Assembly: GCA_949292185.1 (NCBI GenBank)
Contig: CASEYP010000026.1
Span: 1 to 59,978, forward strand
From: an uncultured bacterium
Lineage (GTDB): Bacteria; Cyanobacteriota; Vampirovibrionia; Gastranaerophilales; Gastranaerophilaceae
Direction: 5' to 3'
DNA: 59,978 bases
Shown: piece after piece, positions 1 through 9,968 of the stretch
Layout of the letters: the number at the start of each line of letters is the position of its first letter
Numbering within the stretch: the first letter of the stretch is position 1
Program-made: the position numbers and the translations under genes
The notes under the pieces: model-generated
Told to the model about the DNA's origin: nothing
What the model saw: the letters and a program-made list of their open reading frames with translations, nothing else
Database searches by the model: none

Positions 1-213
1 GTTTTGTCTGAATTTGCACCGGAAGAGATGTTTATTGACCCTGCTATTCATTTTGCAAATCACATTAAGCAGGAACTTGGCAAGATGGACTTATTGTCAT
101 CAAAAACTACATCTTCAGACAAATTTTACGTAAGTTCAAATCCTGAAAATTTTCAAAAAGCATCTAAAATGTTTTATGAATTAAATGAACCACCTGAATT
201 ATTAGTTTTTTAA
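1..213 (+). CDS. murI: Glutamate racemase, C-terminal fragment (cut by window edge)
   Basis: The frame is open from the first base and encodes the last 70 residues of a protein cut by the window edge. The pattern DPA near the start followed by FYVSSNPENF and an aromatic C-terminal helix resembles the C-terminal end of MurI glutamate racemases, which make D-glutamate for peptidoglycan. The catalytic cysteines lie outside the window, so the call rests on this tail and on the following cell-wall genes. The 3' end overlaps the convergent DUF3326 gene by 12 bases. Another Asp/Glu racemase superfamily member is possible. Confidence 0.6.
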   Translation, partial: VLSEFAPEEMFIDPAIHFANHIKQELGKMDLLSSKTTSSDKFYVSSNPENFQKASKMFYELNEPPELLVF

Positions 214-1188
214 GATTAATTCAAGACATTTTTCATAAGTTTCAATTTCAATTATATTTGAATTTGGAAATAACTTTTCTTTAGTAATATCAAGTTCTGT
301 TTTATTTTCTGTAATAGCATAAACAGGAATATTATTTTTTAAGGATTCAAAAACAGGCACAGAACCAAGACAGTCATGTGGCATTACAAGAAAATCTACA
401 TCTTTAACATTTATACCCTTTGTCAAATCTGTGGATAATCTTGGCGCATTTGAAAGCCCTAATAATATACAAGGCAAGAAAGTTGGAGTTATATATTCTG
501 ATGAAGATTTAGGATTAACTAAATCAGGATAAATTGTATAATCTTCAAATGCCGGAGAATGAGCACAAGGTATTTTATATTTTTTGGAAATATAATGAGA
601 AATTACAGCCTCAACTCCGCCTACTGGGTCAACACCAATACCATTTGCATATTCAGGGTTATCTTCTTCAGGTTCTTCAAAAAAGCAGACTACAGCAATA
701 GCATTACAGCCTAGTGATAGCATCTTTTCACATGCCCTATCCAATGTTTGTATATTCTTAATGTTTCCTGTAGAAATTCCGCTATCTGTTATAAAAAATT
801 CTACGCCAACCTCTTCATCTGTAACAGTATATGCCGAAATATCAATTCCATAAACAGCAGAGACAGCATTTTGAGTATTTCTATGCACATTTAAAACATC
901 TTGCGGAATAGATTTATCATAAATTATTCCTATTTTATTGTCAGTTGATGGCAGAAGATTAATTTCGCCTTTAAAAAATGAATCAATACTGTAACCTTCC
1001 ACATAAAACATATTTTCACAAATTCCAGAAAAACCACCCGCATTTACAACATTAGGGTTTACTATAATATTTGTATATTTAGCAAATTTTCTCGCGTAAG
1101 GTGAAGCATCACCGGCATATCCTCCAATTGATGCACCAATCCCTGTTGGAACAATAAAAGCGCCTAGTTTTTTATTATTGTATGTCAT
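202..1188 (-). CDS. DUF3326 family protein
   Basis: This 328-residue protein has the hallmarks of DUF3326: an N-terminal IVPTGIGASIGGYAGDA segment, then NPNVVN and a YVEGY motif. The family is known mainly from cyanobacteria and plant plastids and has no established biochemical function, so none is assigned. Asp- and Gly-rich loops (GIGVDPVGGVEA) and conserved His/Ser positions (AHSPAFEDY) suggest a small-molecule binding site, which is inference. Its start overlaps the end of amiC by 14 bases on the same strand, so the two are probably translationally coupled. Its presence is one of the better hints of a cyanobacterial-phylum relative. Confidence 0.8.
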   Translation of the reverse strand: MTYNNKKLGAFIVPTGIGASIGGYAGDASPYARKFAKYTNIIVNPNVVNAGGFSGICENMFYVEGYSIDSFFKGEINLLPSTDNKIGIIYDKSIPQDVLNVHRNTQNAVSAVYGIDISAYTVTDEEVGVEFFITDSGISTGNIKNIQTLDRACEKMLSLGCNAIAVVCFFEEPEEDNPEYANGIGVDPVGGVEAVISHYISKKYKIPCAHSPAFEDYTIYPDLVNPKSSSEYITPTFLPCILLGLSNAPRLSTDLTKGINVKDVDFLVMPHDCLGSVPVFESLKNNIPVYAITENKTELDITKEKLFPNSNIIEIETYEKCLELILKN

Positions 1189-2596
1189 TTAAGTAGTCCT
1201 CCAAGCCATGCAATATTGCCTCAGCTGCTTTATTTTGGAATTCAGGATTTCTAAGTTTATCATTATTATCAGGATTTATCATATACCCAAGTTCAATCAA
1301 CACACATAAAGATTCTGTATTCCTTAAAACCGCAAAACTTCTTTGATAAACTCCGCCATTATACATATTTAACTCTTTTGATAAGCTATTTACAATATCA
1401 GTTGCAAGTTTTTTTGATAATGGGGAATAATAATATAATTCTGATCCAAAATATTCTTTATTAGCGGCTGAATCTGGGATTGAATTGTTATGTAGACTAA
1501 TAAAGATATCAGATTTATTCTTTTGGGAAATTTTAACTCTATCGCCAAGCGCTACATCAGAATCATCATTTCTTGTCATATAGACTTTGGCACCGTTTTT
1601 TTCTAACAGGTCTTTTAATTTTAGAGTTACGGCCAAATTTATATCTTTTTCCCTATCTCCAAGACAACCTATAGCACCAAGTTCATTTCCACCATGCCCG
1701 GCATCTAGAGTTATTGTAATTCCTTTTAGCGGTAATTTTTTATTTATTGTAGGGAATTTAGTAACCTTAATAATTAACTCATTATCTGAATTGTAGTAAC
1801 TTTTATATCCTCTTATATTGCCTGAAACATTTAAAAACTGCTCATATTTGTTTTCAGGATAACCTTCAACATTATAAACAACAAGATCAAGACCACTATA
1901 TTTTGGAACAGGTTTTGATTGTTGATTTTTCCAATCGTAGGTAATACGTTCACTTAATATATATGGAACTTTTTTATCTAATTTGATGTGAAAAATATTA
2001 TCAGGTGGAATATTATCGTATGTAAAACTCAATATTTTTGCAGGTTCAAAGTCGTTATTGTCAGCCTTTGACAAAAAATCTTTATTTATCCAAGCAAAAT
2101 CATCTCTTGCAAGTTTTACCTTATAAAAATCTCCTTGTTCACCTACTACATCCACTAAAATACCTTTTTCTAAATGTTGTAATCGGTTCATCCCAGAATC
2201 AATAGGAGTAGCTCTTAGCGGAGTATTATTTTTATTTACAATGTATAAAAACTCTTTTTTAAAATCAGACTTTTGAACTGCTTTTTTACTTGAAACCCCT
2301 GTTGGTTTTGGTCTTGTTATAGTGTAAGTTTTAGAAACTTTTCCGTCCTGAATAACAAATTTATTTTCACCATACTCAAGACTTACAGGTTTAAAAAAGC
2401 CTCCTGATGAATGAATTTCTATGGGTTCGGAATTTATTTTTAATATTGAATTAGGTTTTGTATTGCCTGCAAAAAATGTTTTATCAGATTTTATTGTTAC
2501 ATTATCTGATTTTGGGTAAACAATATTAGCAGCGGCGGCTACATTTTGAATATTAAATAAAATTACTAACAATAAATAATATACAAATTTTCTCAT
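1175..2596 (-). CDS. amiC: Exported N-acetylmuramoyl-L-alanine amidase (Amidase_3) with SH3-like domain
   Basis: A zinc amidase that cleaves the amide bond between MurNAc and the stem peptide in the periplasm. The N-terminus is a signal peptide (MRKFVYYLLLVILF, cleavage near VAAAA). A bacterial SH3-like segment follows at about residues 110-180. The C-terminal 180 residues are Amidase_3, with the zinc ligands visible as DAGHGG, a glutamate in GDREKD, and SLHNN, plus the catalytic glutamate in LIELGYM. An in-frame ATG lies six bases upstream at 2602. I prefer 2596 because a -10-like TATAGT ends seven bases before it and there is no Shine-Dalgarno, which suggests a leaderless start. It forms an overlapping pair with the DUF3326 gene. 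Confidence 0.88.
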   Translation of the reverse strand: MRKFVYYLLLVILFNIQNVAAAANIVYPKSDNVTIKSDKTFFAGNTKPNSILKINSEPIEIHSSGGFFKPVSLEYGENKFVIQDGKVSKTYTITRPKPTGVSSKKAVQKSDFKKEFLYIVNKNNTPLRATPIDSGMNRLQHLEKGILVDVVGEQGDFYKVKLARDDFAWINKDFLSKADNNDFEPAKILSFTYDNIPPDNIFHIKLDKKVPYILSERITYDWKNQQSKPVPKYSGLDLVVYNVEGYPENKYEQFLNVSGNIRGYKSYYNSDNELIIKVTKFPTINKKLPLKGITITLDAGHGGNELGAIGCLGDREKDINLAVTLKLKDLLEKNGAKVYMTRNDDSDVALGDRVKISQKNKSDIFISLHNNSIPDSAANKEYFGSELYYYSPLSKKLATDIVNSLSKELNMYNGGVYQRSFAVLRNTESLCVLIELGYMINPDNNDKLRNPEFQNKAAEAILHGLEDYLNDIQ

Positions 2597-2675
2597 ATAC
2601 ATAACTATACAATATAATAAAAAATAAAATAATTTCGTAAATTTATTTAATAATTCTTTTATTTTAACCTCATTG

Positions 2676-2684
2676 TGCTAAAAT
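2676..2684 (+). promoter_or_regulatory. Extended -10 promoter for ftsI
   Basis: TGC followed by TAAAAT (TAAAAT at 2679-2684) matches an extended -10 element. No good -35 is visible 17 bases upstream. It lies about 20 bases before the ftsI start, in the 100-base divergent gap with amiC. Confidence 0.4.
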
Positions 2685-2704
2685 AAAAGAATAAGGGAAG
2701 AGTG

Positions 2705-4474
2705 ATGAAAAGGGATATTGATAAAAATATTAAACCCTCAAAGAACCGTTATTGTAATAATGTTTCTGGAATATTAGATGTACTATATTGTATTGCAATT
2801 GCAATACTTGTTATTCACCTTTTTATAATACAGGTCTTTGATTTTCAAAAGTATAAAATTAGGGGAAAAATGCAGCGTTCAAGTCATGATTTTGCCGTAA
2901 GAGGCGATATTTATGACAGAAATGGTATAAAACTTGCAACAGATAGAATTTATTATAATATTTACGCAAGACCAGTTGATTACTCTAAGACTGAAACTCC
3001 AAGAAAAATGGCAAAGCTTTTTGCGCCAATTTTAAAGATTTCAGAGGCAGATTTATACGCAAAACTTTCAAATACTAAGATTCCTGTTATTGCAGTAAAA
3101 AAAGATGTAGATAGAGATACTGCAGAAAAAATAATGAAAGTAATCAGAGAAAACAGCTTTCGTTCAATAAGTTTAGATAAGAAAAATACCAGAGAATATC
3201 CACAAGGAGTCTTTGCTTCCCATGTTTTAGGTTTTTATAACTTTGATGCAAATGTTTCAAACGGTGTAGAATTAACAGCAAAAGACAAATTAGAACATAC
3301 CGTAAAAGTCTCTTATGACAAAACACGTGACGGTAAAATTATCTATAGTACAACTACAGATCCGATTTTGCCGACAAGAACACCAAAGGGACAAGATATA
3401 ACACTAACAATTGATGCAGCAATTCAACACGTATGTGAAAAAGAATTATTCAAAATAATAAAAGAAAAAGAAGCTTTACGCGGTGCTGTTATTGTAATGA
3501 ACCCTAAAAATGGTGAAATTCTTGCCTATGCAGTCTACCCAACGTATGATCCTAATAAGTTCCAAAAGGCTACTAATACTCAGATAAAAAACTGGACATT
3601 AACAGATGTATATCCACCAGGTTCAACGTTTAAAACTATTACAGTAACCAGTGCAATGGAACTTGGAAAGATCAATGAAAATTCAATAATTGAAGATTCA
3701 GGAAGAATGAAGTTTGGTGGTTACACAATTGAAAACTACGACTACAAACAAAAAGGTGCTCCTGGAAAAATTAATCTTGTATATTTATTTGAACATTCAA
3801 GCAACATAGGTTCTGTAAATGTCGGATTTTTAATGACTCATAATGAATTTTATAATATGTTGAAAAAATTCGGATTTGGTGAAAAATCTGGAATTGATTT
3901 ACCTGGTGAATCTTCAGGATTATTAGCACCACCAAAATATTGGGATAGAGGCTTACATATGACTATGTCATACGGATACGGTACATCTGTTTCAATAATG
4001 CAAATGGTTTCAGCCGTTTCAGCACTAGCAAACAATGGCGTTAGAGTAACCCCACACGTTATAAAATATAGTCCGGAAGAAGAGGCTGAAAAAGTAAAAC
4101 ATATCCCAACAGTTAGTCCGCAAACAGCAAGAACAATTACAAAATTACTTGCAATGAGCGTTAATAACGGTAAATCTTGTATAAAAATGGATAAATACAA
4201 TGTAGCAGCCAAAACTGGAACCTCTAGAAAGCCATTAGAAAATGGCGTTGGATATTCAGGTGCAATGTACACATCTACAATCGGATATTTACCGGCAAGT
4301 GACCCTAAGGTTCTAATTTATGTTGTTGTAGATAGTGCTAAAAAAGGTCCAGTTTGGGGTAATACAGTTGCAGGCCCTGTATTTAAAGAAGTTGCAGAGC
4401 AAACCGCGAGAATACTTGACTTAAAACCTGATAAAATTCCACCTGCAACAAATTCAAACAAAAGTACAAACTAA
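2705..4474 (+). CDS. ftsI: Penicillin-binding protein FtsI/PBP2 type (peptidoglycan D,D-transpeptidase)
   Basis: A class B PBP of 589 residues that cross-links septal peptidoglycan. It has one N-terminal membrane anchor (about residues 24-45), a dimerisation domain beginning RGDIYDRNG, and a C-terminal transpeptidase domain. The three active-site motifs are all present: SxxK as GSTFK, SxN as SSN, and KTGT. A GTG lies three bases upstream; ATG at 2705 is preferred because the AAGGGA Shine-Dalgarno fits it. It is followed after 18 bases by murE, the usual ftsI-murE order of the division/cell-wall cluster, so it is the division-type PBP rather than the elongation type. No PASTA domains are seen. 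Confidence 0.92.
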   Translation: MKRDIDKNIKPSKNRYCNNVSGILDVLYCIAIAILVIHLFIIQVFDFQKYKIRGKMQRSSHDFAVRGDIYDRNGIKLATDRIYYNIYARPVDYSKTETPRKMAKLFAPILKISEADLYAKLSNTKIPVIAVKKDVDRDTAEKIMKVIRENSFRSISLDKKNTREYPQGVFASHVLGFYNFDANVSNGVELTAKDKLEHTVKVSYDKTRDGKIIYSTTTDPILPTRTPKGQDITLTIDAAIQHVCEKELFKIIKEKEALRGAVIVMNPKNGEILAYAVYPTYDPNKFQKATNTQIKNWTLTDVYPPGSTFKTITVTSAMELGKINENSIIEDSGRMKFGGYTIENYDYKQKGAPGKINLVYLFEHSSNIGSVNVGFLMTHNEFYNMLKKFGFGEKSGIDLPGESSGLLAPPKYWDRGLHMTMSYGYGTSVSIMQMVSAVSALANNGVRVTPHVIKYSPEEEAEKVKHIPTVSPQTARTITKLLAMSVNNGKSCIKMDKYNVAAKTGTSRKPLENGVGYSGAMYTSTIGYLPASDPKVLIYVVVDSAKKGPVWGNTVAGPVFKEVAEQTARILDLKPDKIPPATNSNKSTN

Positions 4475-4492
4475 AACTAGGAGATGATAATA

Positions 4493-5971
4493 ATGAAGTT
4501 AGATGAATTAATTGAATATCTAAAATATGATGACTTAGTAAATTTTAAAAATGTTGAAATTTCAGGAATTTCATACAATTCAAAAACTGTAAAAAAAGGC
4601 GATATATTTGTATGTTTAGTCGGCGAACATACCGATGGACATGAATATGCAAAAATGGCTATTGAAAATGGTGCAGCAGCATTGCTTGCACAAAGACCTG
4701 TAGAAGGAGTAAAAGTTCCGCAAGTTATTGTTGATTCTACCCGTCATAAAATTGCAGATATAGCAGATAGATTTTATTCTAGCCCTTCAAAAGGTATAAA
4801 TTTGATTGGCGTTACCGGTACAAATGGTAAAACCACAGTAACCCATTTAATTCAAAAAATATTTGAAGAAAATAATCAAAAGTGTGCCTTAATTGGTACT
4901 TTAGGTTATAAGTTATCATCAAACGGAGAATATAGAGATGCTAAACATACAACACCTCAAGCTCCGGAATTACAAGCAACTTTGAGAATGATTAAAGATG
5001 TTGAAAAAATTGATAATGTTGTAATGGAAGTAAGTTCTCACGCACTTGATCAAAATAGAGTAGGCGGTTGCCGTTTTGATGGCGCGGTATTTACAAATTT
5101 AACTCAAGACCATTTAGATTATCACATTACAATGGAAAATTATTTTAAAGCAAAAGCTTTATTGTTTGAGCGATTAACTGAAGGTAATTTTGCTATTATC
5201 AATAAAGACGATGAATATGGTGACAGATTCTTATCCGTTGTACCTGAAGGTGTTAGAAAATATACTTATGGTGTTAAAAAAGAAGCTGATGTTATGGCAA
5301 AAGATATTAAATTCTCACTTAACGGTGCTGAGTTTAAGCTTGTTGTAAACAAAAAGGATGAATATAATGTAAATCTTCATATGAATGGAATGTTCAGTGT
5401 TTACAATGTCTTAGCTGCCCTAACAGCTGCACTTGCTATGAATATTGATATTAAAGTTGCATTAAAAGCCTTGCAAAACGTTCACGGTGTTGCAGGAAGA
5501 TTTGAAATCGTAAATAAAAAACCATTAGTAATAGTTGATTACGCGCATACACCTGACGGTTTAGAAAATGTTTTAAAATCTGCAAGAGAAATTACACCGG
5601 CTGATGGCAAATTGATTTGTCTATTTGGTTGTGGTGGTGATAGAGATGCAACAAAACGCCCTAAAATGGGTGCAATAGCTCAAAAACTTGCAGATAAAAT
5701 TGTAATAACAAGTGACAATCCTCGTTCAGAAGACCCTCAACAAATTATTACAGATATAATTGCAGGATTAAAATCTGTTGATCCTGATATCGTAACAGTT
5801 GAACCTGATAGAGGGGAAGCTATTTCACTATTAAAAACAATTGCTGACAATAATGATGTAGTTGTTATAGCTGGTAAAGGTCATGAAGATTATCAAATAT
5901 TGAAAGATAAAACAATTCATTTTGATGATAGAGAACAAGCCAGAAAAGTTTTTGAAGGAAGTGTTATCTAA
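4493..5971 (+). CDS. murE: UDP-MurNAc-L-Ala-D-Glu:meso-diaminopimelate ligase
   Basis: A cytoplasmic ATP-dependent ligase adding the third amino acid of the peptidoglycan stem. All Mur ligase signatures are present: the P-loop GTNGKTT, the TTPQAPEL substrate loop, DHLDYH, and GCGGDRD. The DNPRSEDP motif is the meso-DAP-specific version, so the cell wall is predicted to be DAP-type as in Gram-negatives. An upstream in-frame ATG at 4484 is only one base from the AGGAG Shine-Dalgarno, whereas ATG 4493 is nine bases away, hence this start. The stop overlaps the nagA start codon (TAATG), indicating coupling. Confidence 0.95.
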   Translation: MKLDELIEYLKYDDLVNFKNVEISGISYNSKTVKKGDIFVCLVGEHTDGHEYAKMAIENGAAALLAQRPVEGVKVPQVIVDSTRHKIADIADRFYSSPSKGINLIGVTGTNGKTTVTHLIQKIFEENNQKCALIGTLGYKLSSNGEYRDAKHTTPQAPELQATLRMIKDVEKIDNVVMEVSSHALDQNRVGGCRFDGAVFTNLTQDHLDYHITMENYFKAKALLFERLTEGNFAIINKDDEYGDRFLSVVPEGVRKYTYGVKKEADVMAKDIKFSLNGAEFKLVVNKKDEYNVNLHMNGMFSVYNVLAALTAALAMNIDIKVALKALQNVHGVAGRFEIVNKKPLVIVDYAHTPDGLENVLKSAREITPADGKLICLFGCGGDRDATKRPKMGAIAQKLADKIVITSDNPRSEDPQQIITDIIAGLKSVDPDIVTVEPDRGEAISLLKTIADNNDVVVIAGKGHEDYQILKDKTIHFDDREQARKVFEGSVI

Positions 5972-6876
5972 TGAAAACAAAGTTACTTGTTGAACAACAT
6001 TTTCACGGCTGCTACGGTGTTAATTTTAATACAGCATCTGTAGATGACATTTTATATTTGGCTAATAAAATACTAACAGAAGGTGTAGGGTATATATTCC
6101 CTACACTTGTTACTGATAGTGTTGATAATATAAAGACTCAAGTTTCAAAAATTAAAGAGGCAGCAACAAAACAAACTTCAGATATGGCAAAAATTTGTGG
6201 AGTTCATTTAGAAGGTATCTTTTTAAATCCAGAGAAAAAAGGCATTCATGACTCAAAGTATTTTATGAAACCTACAATTGATAATTTCAAACTGGTAGAA
6301 GATGATTTTATAAAAATTGTTACTGTTGCACCTGAGCTTGCTGATGTTGAATTGTTAAAATACCTTAGAGAAAAAGGTGTAAAAGTTCAAGCCGGGCACT
6401 GTGTTGGTTCTGATTTATCAAATTGTGACGGGACAACTCATACATTCAATGCGATGAGCGGAATTACCCATAGAGCATCTTCAACTGCACTGAGTGCTTT
6501 GATTGACGACGATATCTATACAGAAATTATTGGTGATGGTGTTCATGTATTTGATGATGCGCTAAAGCTATTATTTAAAGTCAAACAGATGAATAAAATT
6601 TTACTTGTATCAGATTGTTTGCCATGCACACATAGTGAGGTTAAAGAATTTGATTTTGCAGGTTCAAAAATTTATTTTGATGGAAATAAAGCTACTTCAA
6701 AGGCCGGAACACTTGCAGGTAGTTCAAAATTATTGCCTGATATTGTTAAAATTCTTGGTAAAAAGGATTTATTTAGTAAACAATACATCTCTAATTCGTA
6801 TGATTACCATAAATTAGAATCAAATGGCGAAATTGAATGGGATGAAGATTTTAATATCGTAAAAATTACGCACTAA
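5971..6876 (+). CDS. nagA: N-acetylglucosamine-6-phosphate deacetylase (short form)
   Basis: An amidohydrolase of 301 residues that deacetylates GlcNAc-6-P from recycled wall sugar to glucosamine-6-P. The metal and catalytic positions of NagA are visible: HFHG near the start, HLEGIF, QAGH, THTFNAM, GDGVHV and the catalytic Asp in LVSDCLP. It is about 80 residues shorter than typical NagA. The barrel starts almost at residue 1, so the N-terminal part of the small beta-sandwich domain is missing. Translation is coupled to murE through a one-base stop/start overlap, placing recycling inside the peptidoglycan synthesis operon. GlmS elsewhere in the window would use the same sugar pool. Confidence 0.82.
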   Translation: MKTKLLVEQHFHGCYGVNFNTASVDDILYLANKILTEGVGYIFPTLVTDSVDNIKTQVSKIKEAATKQTSDMAKICGVHLEGIFLNPEKKGIHDSKYFMKPTIDNFKLVEDDFIKIVTVAPELADVELLKYLREKGVKVQAGHCVGSDLSNCDGTTHTFNAMSGITHRASSTALSALIDDDIYTEIIGDGVHVFDDALKLLFKVKQMNKILLVSDCLPCTHSEVKEFDFAGSKIYFDGNKATSKAGTLAGSSKLLPDIVKILGKKDLFSKQYISNSYDYHKLESNGEIEWDEDFNIVKITH

Positions 6877-6892
6877 AAATGAGAGAAAATAT

Positions 6893-8551
6893 ATGAGAAG
6901 CGATAATATAAAAAAAGGAATAGCACATACACCACATAGAGGCCTACTTATGGCAGCTGGTGTTAGTAAAAAGAATATGGATGCGCCATTTATTGGAATT
7001 GCGAGCTCTTTTTCAGACCTTGTTCCAGGTCATGTAGGGATGAGGGATTTAGAAAGACAAATTGAAAAAGGTATTCATAGTGCAGGCGGACAGGCATTTA
7101 TTTTTGGTGTTCCTGCTGTTTGTGACGGAATTTCAATGGGGCATAGCGGAATGAGGTATTCTCTTCCTTCAAGAGATTTGATCGCTGATTGTGTTGAAAC
7201 TGTTGCTGAAGCTCACCAACTTGATGGTCTTGTACTTTTATCAAATTGTGACAAAATTACACCTGGAATGCTTATTGCAGCATTGAGATTAAATATCCCG
7301 ACAATTATTGTAACTGCAGGTCCTATGCTAGATGGTGAAAGTCGATGTGAAAAACTTTCTATGATAAAGGGTTCATTTGAAGCCGTTGGAAAATATAGAA
7401 GCGGTGTAATTGATGAAAAAAGATTATTAGAACTTGAAGAAGAGTCTTGCCCAACAGCAGGTTCTTGTCAGGGAATGTATACGGCTAATACAATGGCTTG
7501 TTTAACTGAAGTTATGGGATTAAGTATGCCGCTTTGCGCAACAGCCGCTGCAGTATCTGCTAAAAAACGTAGAATTACCTTTGATAGTGGTATGCAAATA
7601 GTTGATTTGGTAAGAAAGAATATTTGTCCTTTAGATATTGTAAATAAAGAGTCTTTACGTAATGCTATAATTTGCGATTTAGCTATGGGCGGATCTACAA
7701 ACTCATTTTTGCATATTTTAGCTGTTGCAAATTCTGGCGGGATTGATATTACATTAAAGGATTTTGAAGAATTAAGTCATAAAATTCACCAAGTTGTAAA
7801 ATTGGATCCCGCAGCTGAACCTACAATGACTGATTTTCATAAAGCCGGTGGTGTTCCGGCATTATTAAAAACATTAATTGATGCAAATGTGGGAATTACA
7901 GATAGAGTAACATGTTGTGGATTAAAATTATCAGAACTTGTCAAAGATGCCTATGTAAATACAAATTTAATACACCCATATAATGAGCCATTTACAACAA
8001 AACCTGGACTTGGAATATTATATGGGAATGTGGCACCTGATGGTTGTGTAACAAAGATATCAGGAATTGCAGAATCTTGTTATCACTTTGAAGGGGTTGC
8101 AAAAACTTTTGACAGCGAAGAAGAAGCGATGAAAGCTCTTGAAAATGATGAAATTGTAGCAGGCGATATAATAATAATACGTTATGAAGGACCTAAAGGT
8201 GGTCCTGGTATGAGAGAAATGCTTGCCCCAACATCTTTACTTGTTGGAAAAGGTTTAGGTACAACGTGTGCATTGATAACTGATGGAAGATTTTCAGGAG
8301 GTACAAGAGGTGTTTGTATTGGACATGTATGCCCAGAAGCTGCTTGCGGTGGTAATATAGCACTAATTGAAGATGGTGATAAAATTGTAATTGATATTAA
8401 TACAAGACAAATTAATCTTTTGGTTTCAGATGAGGAATTAGCCAAAAGAAGAGCTAAATTGAAACCTTTTGAATTAAAATGCAAATCTGGTTATCTTACA
8501 AAATATGCAAAAAATGTTCAAGATGCCTCACACGGTGCGATAGTAAATTAA
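6893..8551 (+). CDS. ilvD: Dihydroxy-acid dehydratase
   Basis: An iron-sulfur dehydratase of 552 residues converting dihydroxy acids to 2-keto acids in valine, isoleucine and leucine synthesis. The cluster-binding cysteines are in [18 protein letters not shown] and the [16 protein letters not shown] signature. The C-terminal swivel domain carries [10 protein letters not shown]. Length is normal for the family. It sits in a plus-strand run 16 bases after nagA and 19 before uppS, so it is probably co-transcribed although the pathway is unrelated to the cell wall. No other ilv gene is in the window. Confidence 0.95.
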   Translation: MRSDNIKKGIAHTPHRGLLMAAGVSKKNMDAPFIGIASSFSDLVPGHVGMRDLERQIEKGIHSAGGQAFIFGVPAVCDGISMGHSGMRYSLPSRDLIADCVETVAEAHQLDGLVLLSNCDKITPGMLIAALRLNIPTIIVTAGPMLDGESRCEKLSMIKGSFEAVGKYRSGVIDEKRLLELEEESCPTAGSCQGMYTANTMACLTEVMGLSMPLCATAAAVSAKKRRITFDSGMQIVDLVRKNICPLDIVNKESLRNAIICDLAMGGSTNSFLHILAVANSGGIDITLKDFEELSHKIHQVVKLDPAAEPTMTDFHKAGGVPALLKTLIDANVGITDRVTCCGLKLSELVKDAYVNTNLIHPYNEPFTTKPGLGILYGNVAPDGCVTKISGIAESCYHFEGVAKTFDSEEEAMKALENDEIVAGDIIIIRYEGPKGGPGMREMLAPTSLLVGKGLGTTCALITDGRFSGGTRGVCIGHVCPEAACGGNIALIEDGDKIVIDINTRQINLLVSDEELAKRRAKLKPFELKCKSGYLTKYAKNVQDASHGAIVN

Positions 8552-8570
8552 AAAAATAGTGAAATAAGTT

Positions 8571-9284
8571 ATGAGTACAGAAATAAAAGAAATAGTAAAA
8601 GATACAAATTTAAAACACGTTGCCATAATTATGGATGGTAACAGACGTTGGGCAAAAGAAAAGAATCTACCAACTGCAGTAGGACACAAAAAAGGTGTTG
8701 ATGCCCTAAAAAAAACATTGCGCGCATGCGATGAATACGGAGTTAAATATCTTACTGTATATGCATTTTCAACTGAGAATTGGAACAGAAAAAAAGAAGA
8801 AGTTGATTTTTTGATGAATCTTGTTGCAGTTACTTTATCAAACGAATTAGCCGAAATGCACAAAGAAAATGTCCAAATTCATTTCATAGGTGATATGTCA
8901 AGATTATCTGATTCATTGCAAAAAATTCTAAATAATGCAGTTGAAACAACAAAAAATAATACCGGTGTATGCCTTCAAATTGCTCTAAATTATGGTTCAA
9001 GAGATGAAATTATACATGCAGTAAAAAATATTATTGAAGATAAAAAATCTGCTGATGAAATTAATGAAGAATTATTTTCAAATTATTTATATACAAAAAA
9101 TGTTCCTGATCCTGATGTTCTAATTAGAACTGGAGGGGAACAAAGAATCTCAAATTACCTATTATGGCAGATAGCATACTCTGAAATTATTATAATGAAA
9201 GAGTTTTGGCCGGAATTTGATAGAGAATTACTAGCTAAAGCTATAAAAGAATTTGGAAAAAGGCAAAGAAGATATGGAAAATAA
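8571..9284 (+). CDS. uppS: Isoprenyl transferase (undecaprenyl diphosphate synthase)
   Basis: A cis-prenyltransferase of 237 residues making the C55 lipid carrier used by MraY/MurG and by glycan export. Family motifs are present: HVAIIMDGNRRWA with the magnesium aspartate, YAFSTENW, and RTGGEQRISNYLLWQ with the C-terminal SE. Length is typical. It overlaps the following rdgB by 11 bases. Placement between murE/nagA and rdgB fits a growth-linked operon. Confidence 0.95.
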   Translation: MSTEIKEIVKDTNLKHVAIIMDGNRRWAKEKNLPTAVGHKKGVDALKKTLRACDEYGVKYLTVYAFSTENWNRKKEEVDFLMNLVAVTLSNELAEMHKENVQIHFIGDMSRLSDSLQKILNNAVETTKNNTGVCLQIALNYGSRDEIIHAVKNIIEDKKSADEINEELFSNYLYTKNVPDPDVLIRTGGEQRISNYLLWQIAYSEIIIMKEFWPEFDRELLAKAIKEFGKRQRRYGK

Positions 9285-9858
9285 AATAAAAATAGTTTTT
9301 GCAACAGGTAATAAGCATAAACTTCAAGAAATAAACGAAATTTCAAAAGGTTCAGGTATCGAGTTTGTATTGCCTCCTGAAGGGTTTAATCCTATTGAAG
9401 ATGGCAAAACTTTTGAAGAAAATTCGCAAATTAAAGCAATAGATGCTGCAAGATTATCAAATTGTATAGCATTAGCGGATGATTCAGGACTTTGTGTAGA
9501 AGCCCTAGATGGCGCTCCAGGAATTCATTCTGCTAGATACGCTGAGACCCCTCAAGCAAGAATTGATAAACTTCTAGATAACCTTAAACAAGTAGATAAT
9601 AGAAAAGCTCAATTCGTTTGTGTTATGACTTTAGTTGATGCAAATGGAAAAATTCTAACCCAAGTAAAAGGGGTTTGTAATGGTAAAATTGCGACAAAGC
9701 AATCTGGAACAAACGGTTTTGGCTATGATCCTGTCTTTGTTGTTGATGATTACGGGATGACAATGGCAGATATGCCAGAAGAGTTAAAAAATAAGGTTTC
9801 ACATAGATATAACGCTCTAAAGAAAGTTCTTTTATTTATAAAAGCACGTTTGTTATAG
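9274..9858 (+). CDS. rdgB: XTP/dITP diphosphatase (RdgB/HAM1 family)
   Basis: A nucleotide-sanitising enzyme of 194 residues that hydrolyses non-canonical purine triphosphates such as dITP and XTP. The signature FATGNKHKLQEI is at the N-terminus. The catalytic region LADDSGLCVEAL and the GFGYDPVF motif follow. A TTG 21 bases upstream is in frame, but the family normally starts two to six residues before ATGN, so ATG 9274 is chosen. It overlaps the uppS end and closes the plus-strand cluster. Confidence 0.92.
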   Translation: MENKIKIVFATGNKHKLQEINEISKGSGIEFVLPPEGFNPIEDGKTFEENSQIKAIDAARLSNCIALADDSGLCVEALDGAPGIHSARYAETPQARIDKLLDNLKQVDNRKAQFVCVMTLVDANGKILTQVKGVCNGKIATKQSGTNGFGYDPVFVVDDYGMTMADMPEELKNKVSHRYNALKKVLLFIKARLL

Positions 9859-9873
9859 TGAAACATTATATTA

Positions 9874-9901
9874 TTGACAGGCAATTTATCTATTATAAAA
9901 T
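9874..9901 (+). promoter_or_regulatory. Promoter of the RND efflux operon
   Basis: TTGACA (9874-9879) and TAAAAT (9896-9901) are separated by 16 bases, a near-consensus housekeeping-type promoter. It lies in the 110-base gap after rdgB and would give a leader of about 60 bases before the adaptor gene, which has its own AAGGAG ribosome site. No repressor gene or clear operator is visible next to it. Confidence 0.6.
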
Positions 9902-9968
9902 TAATGTAGTTGATTAGGTATTTATCCCAAAATTAAATTTAATATAATTTTATCAAGGAGTCGATAAA

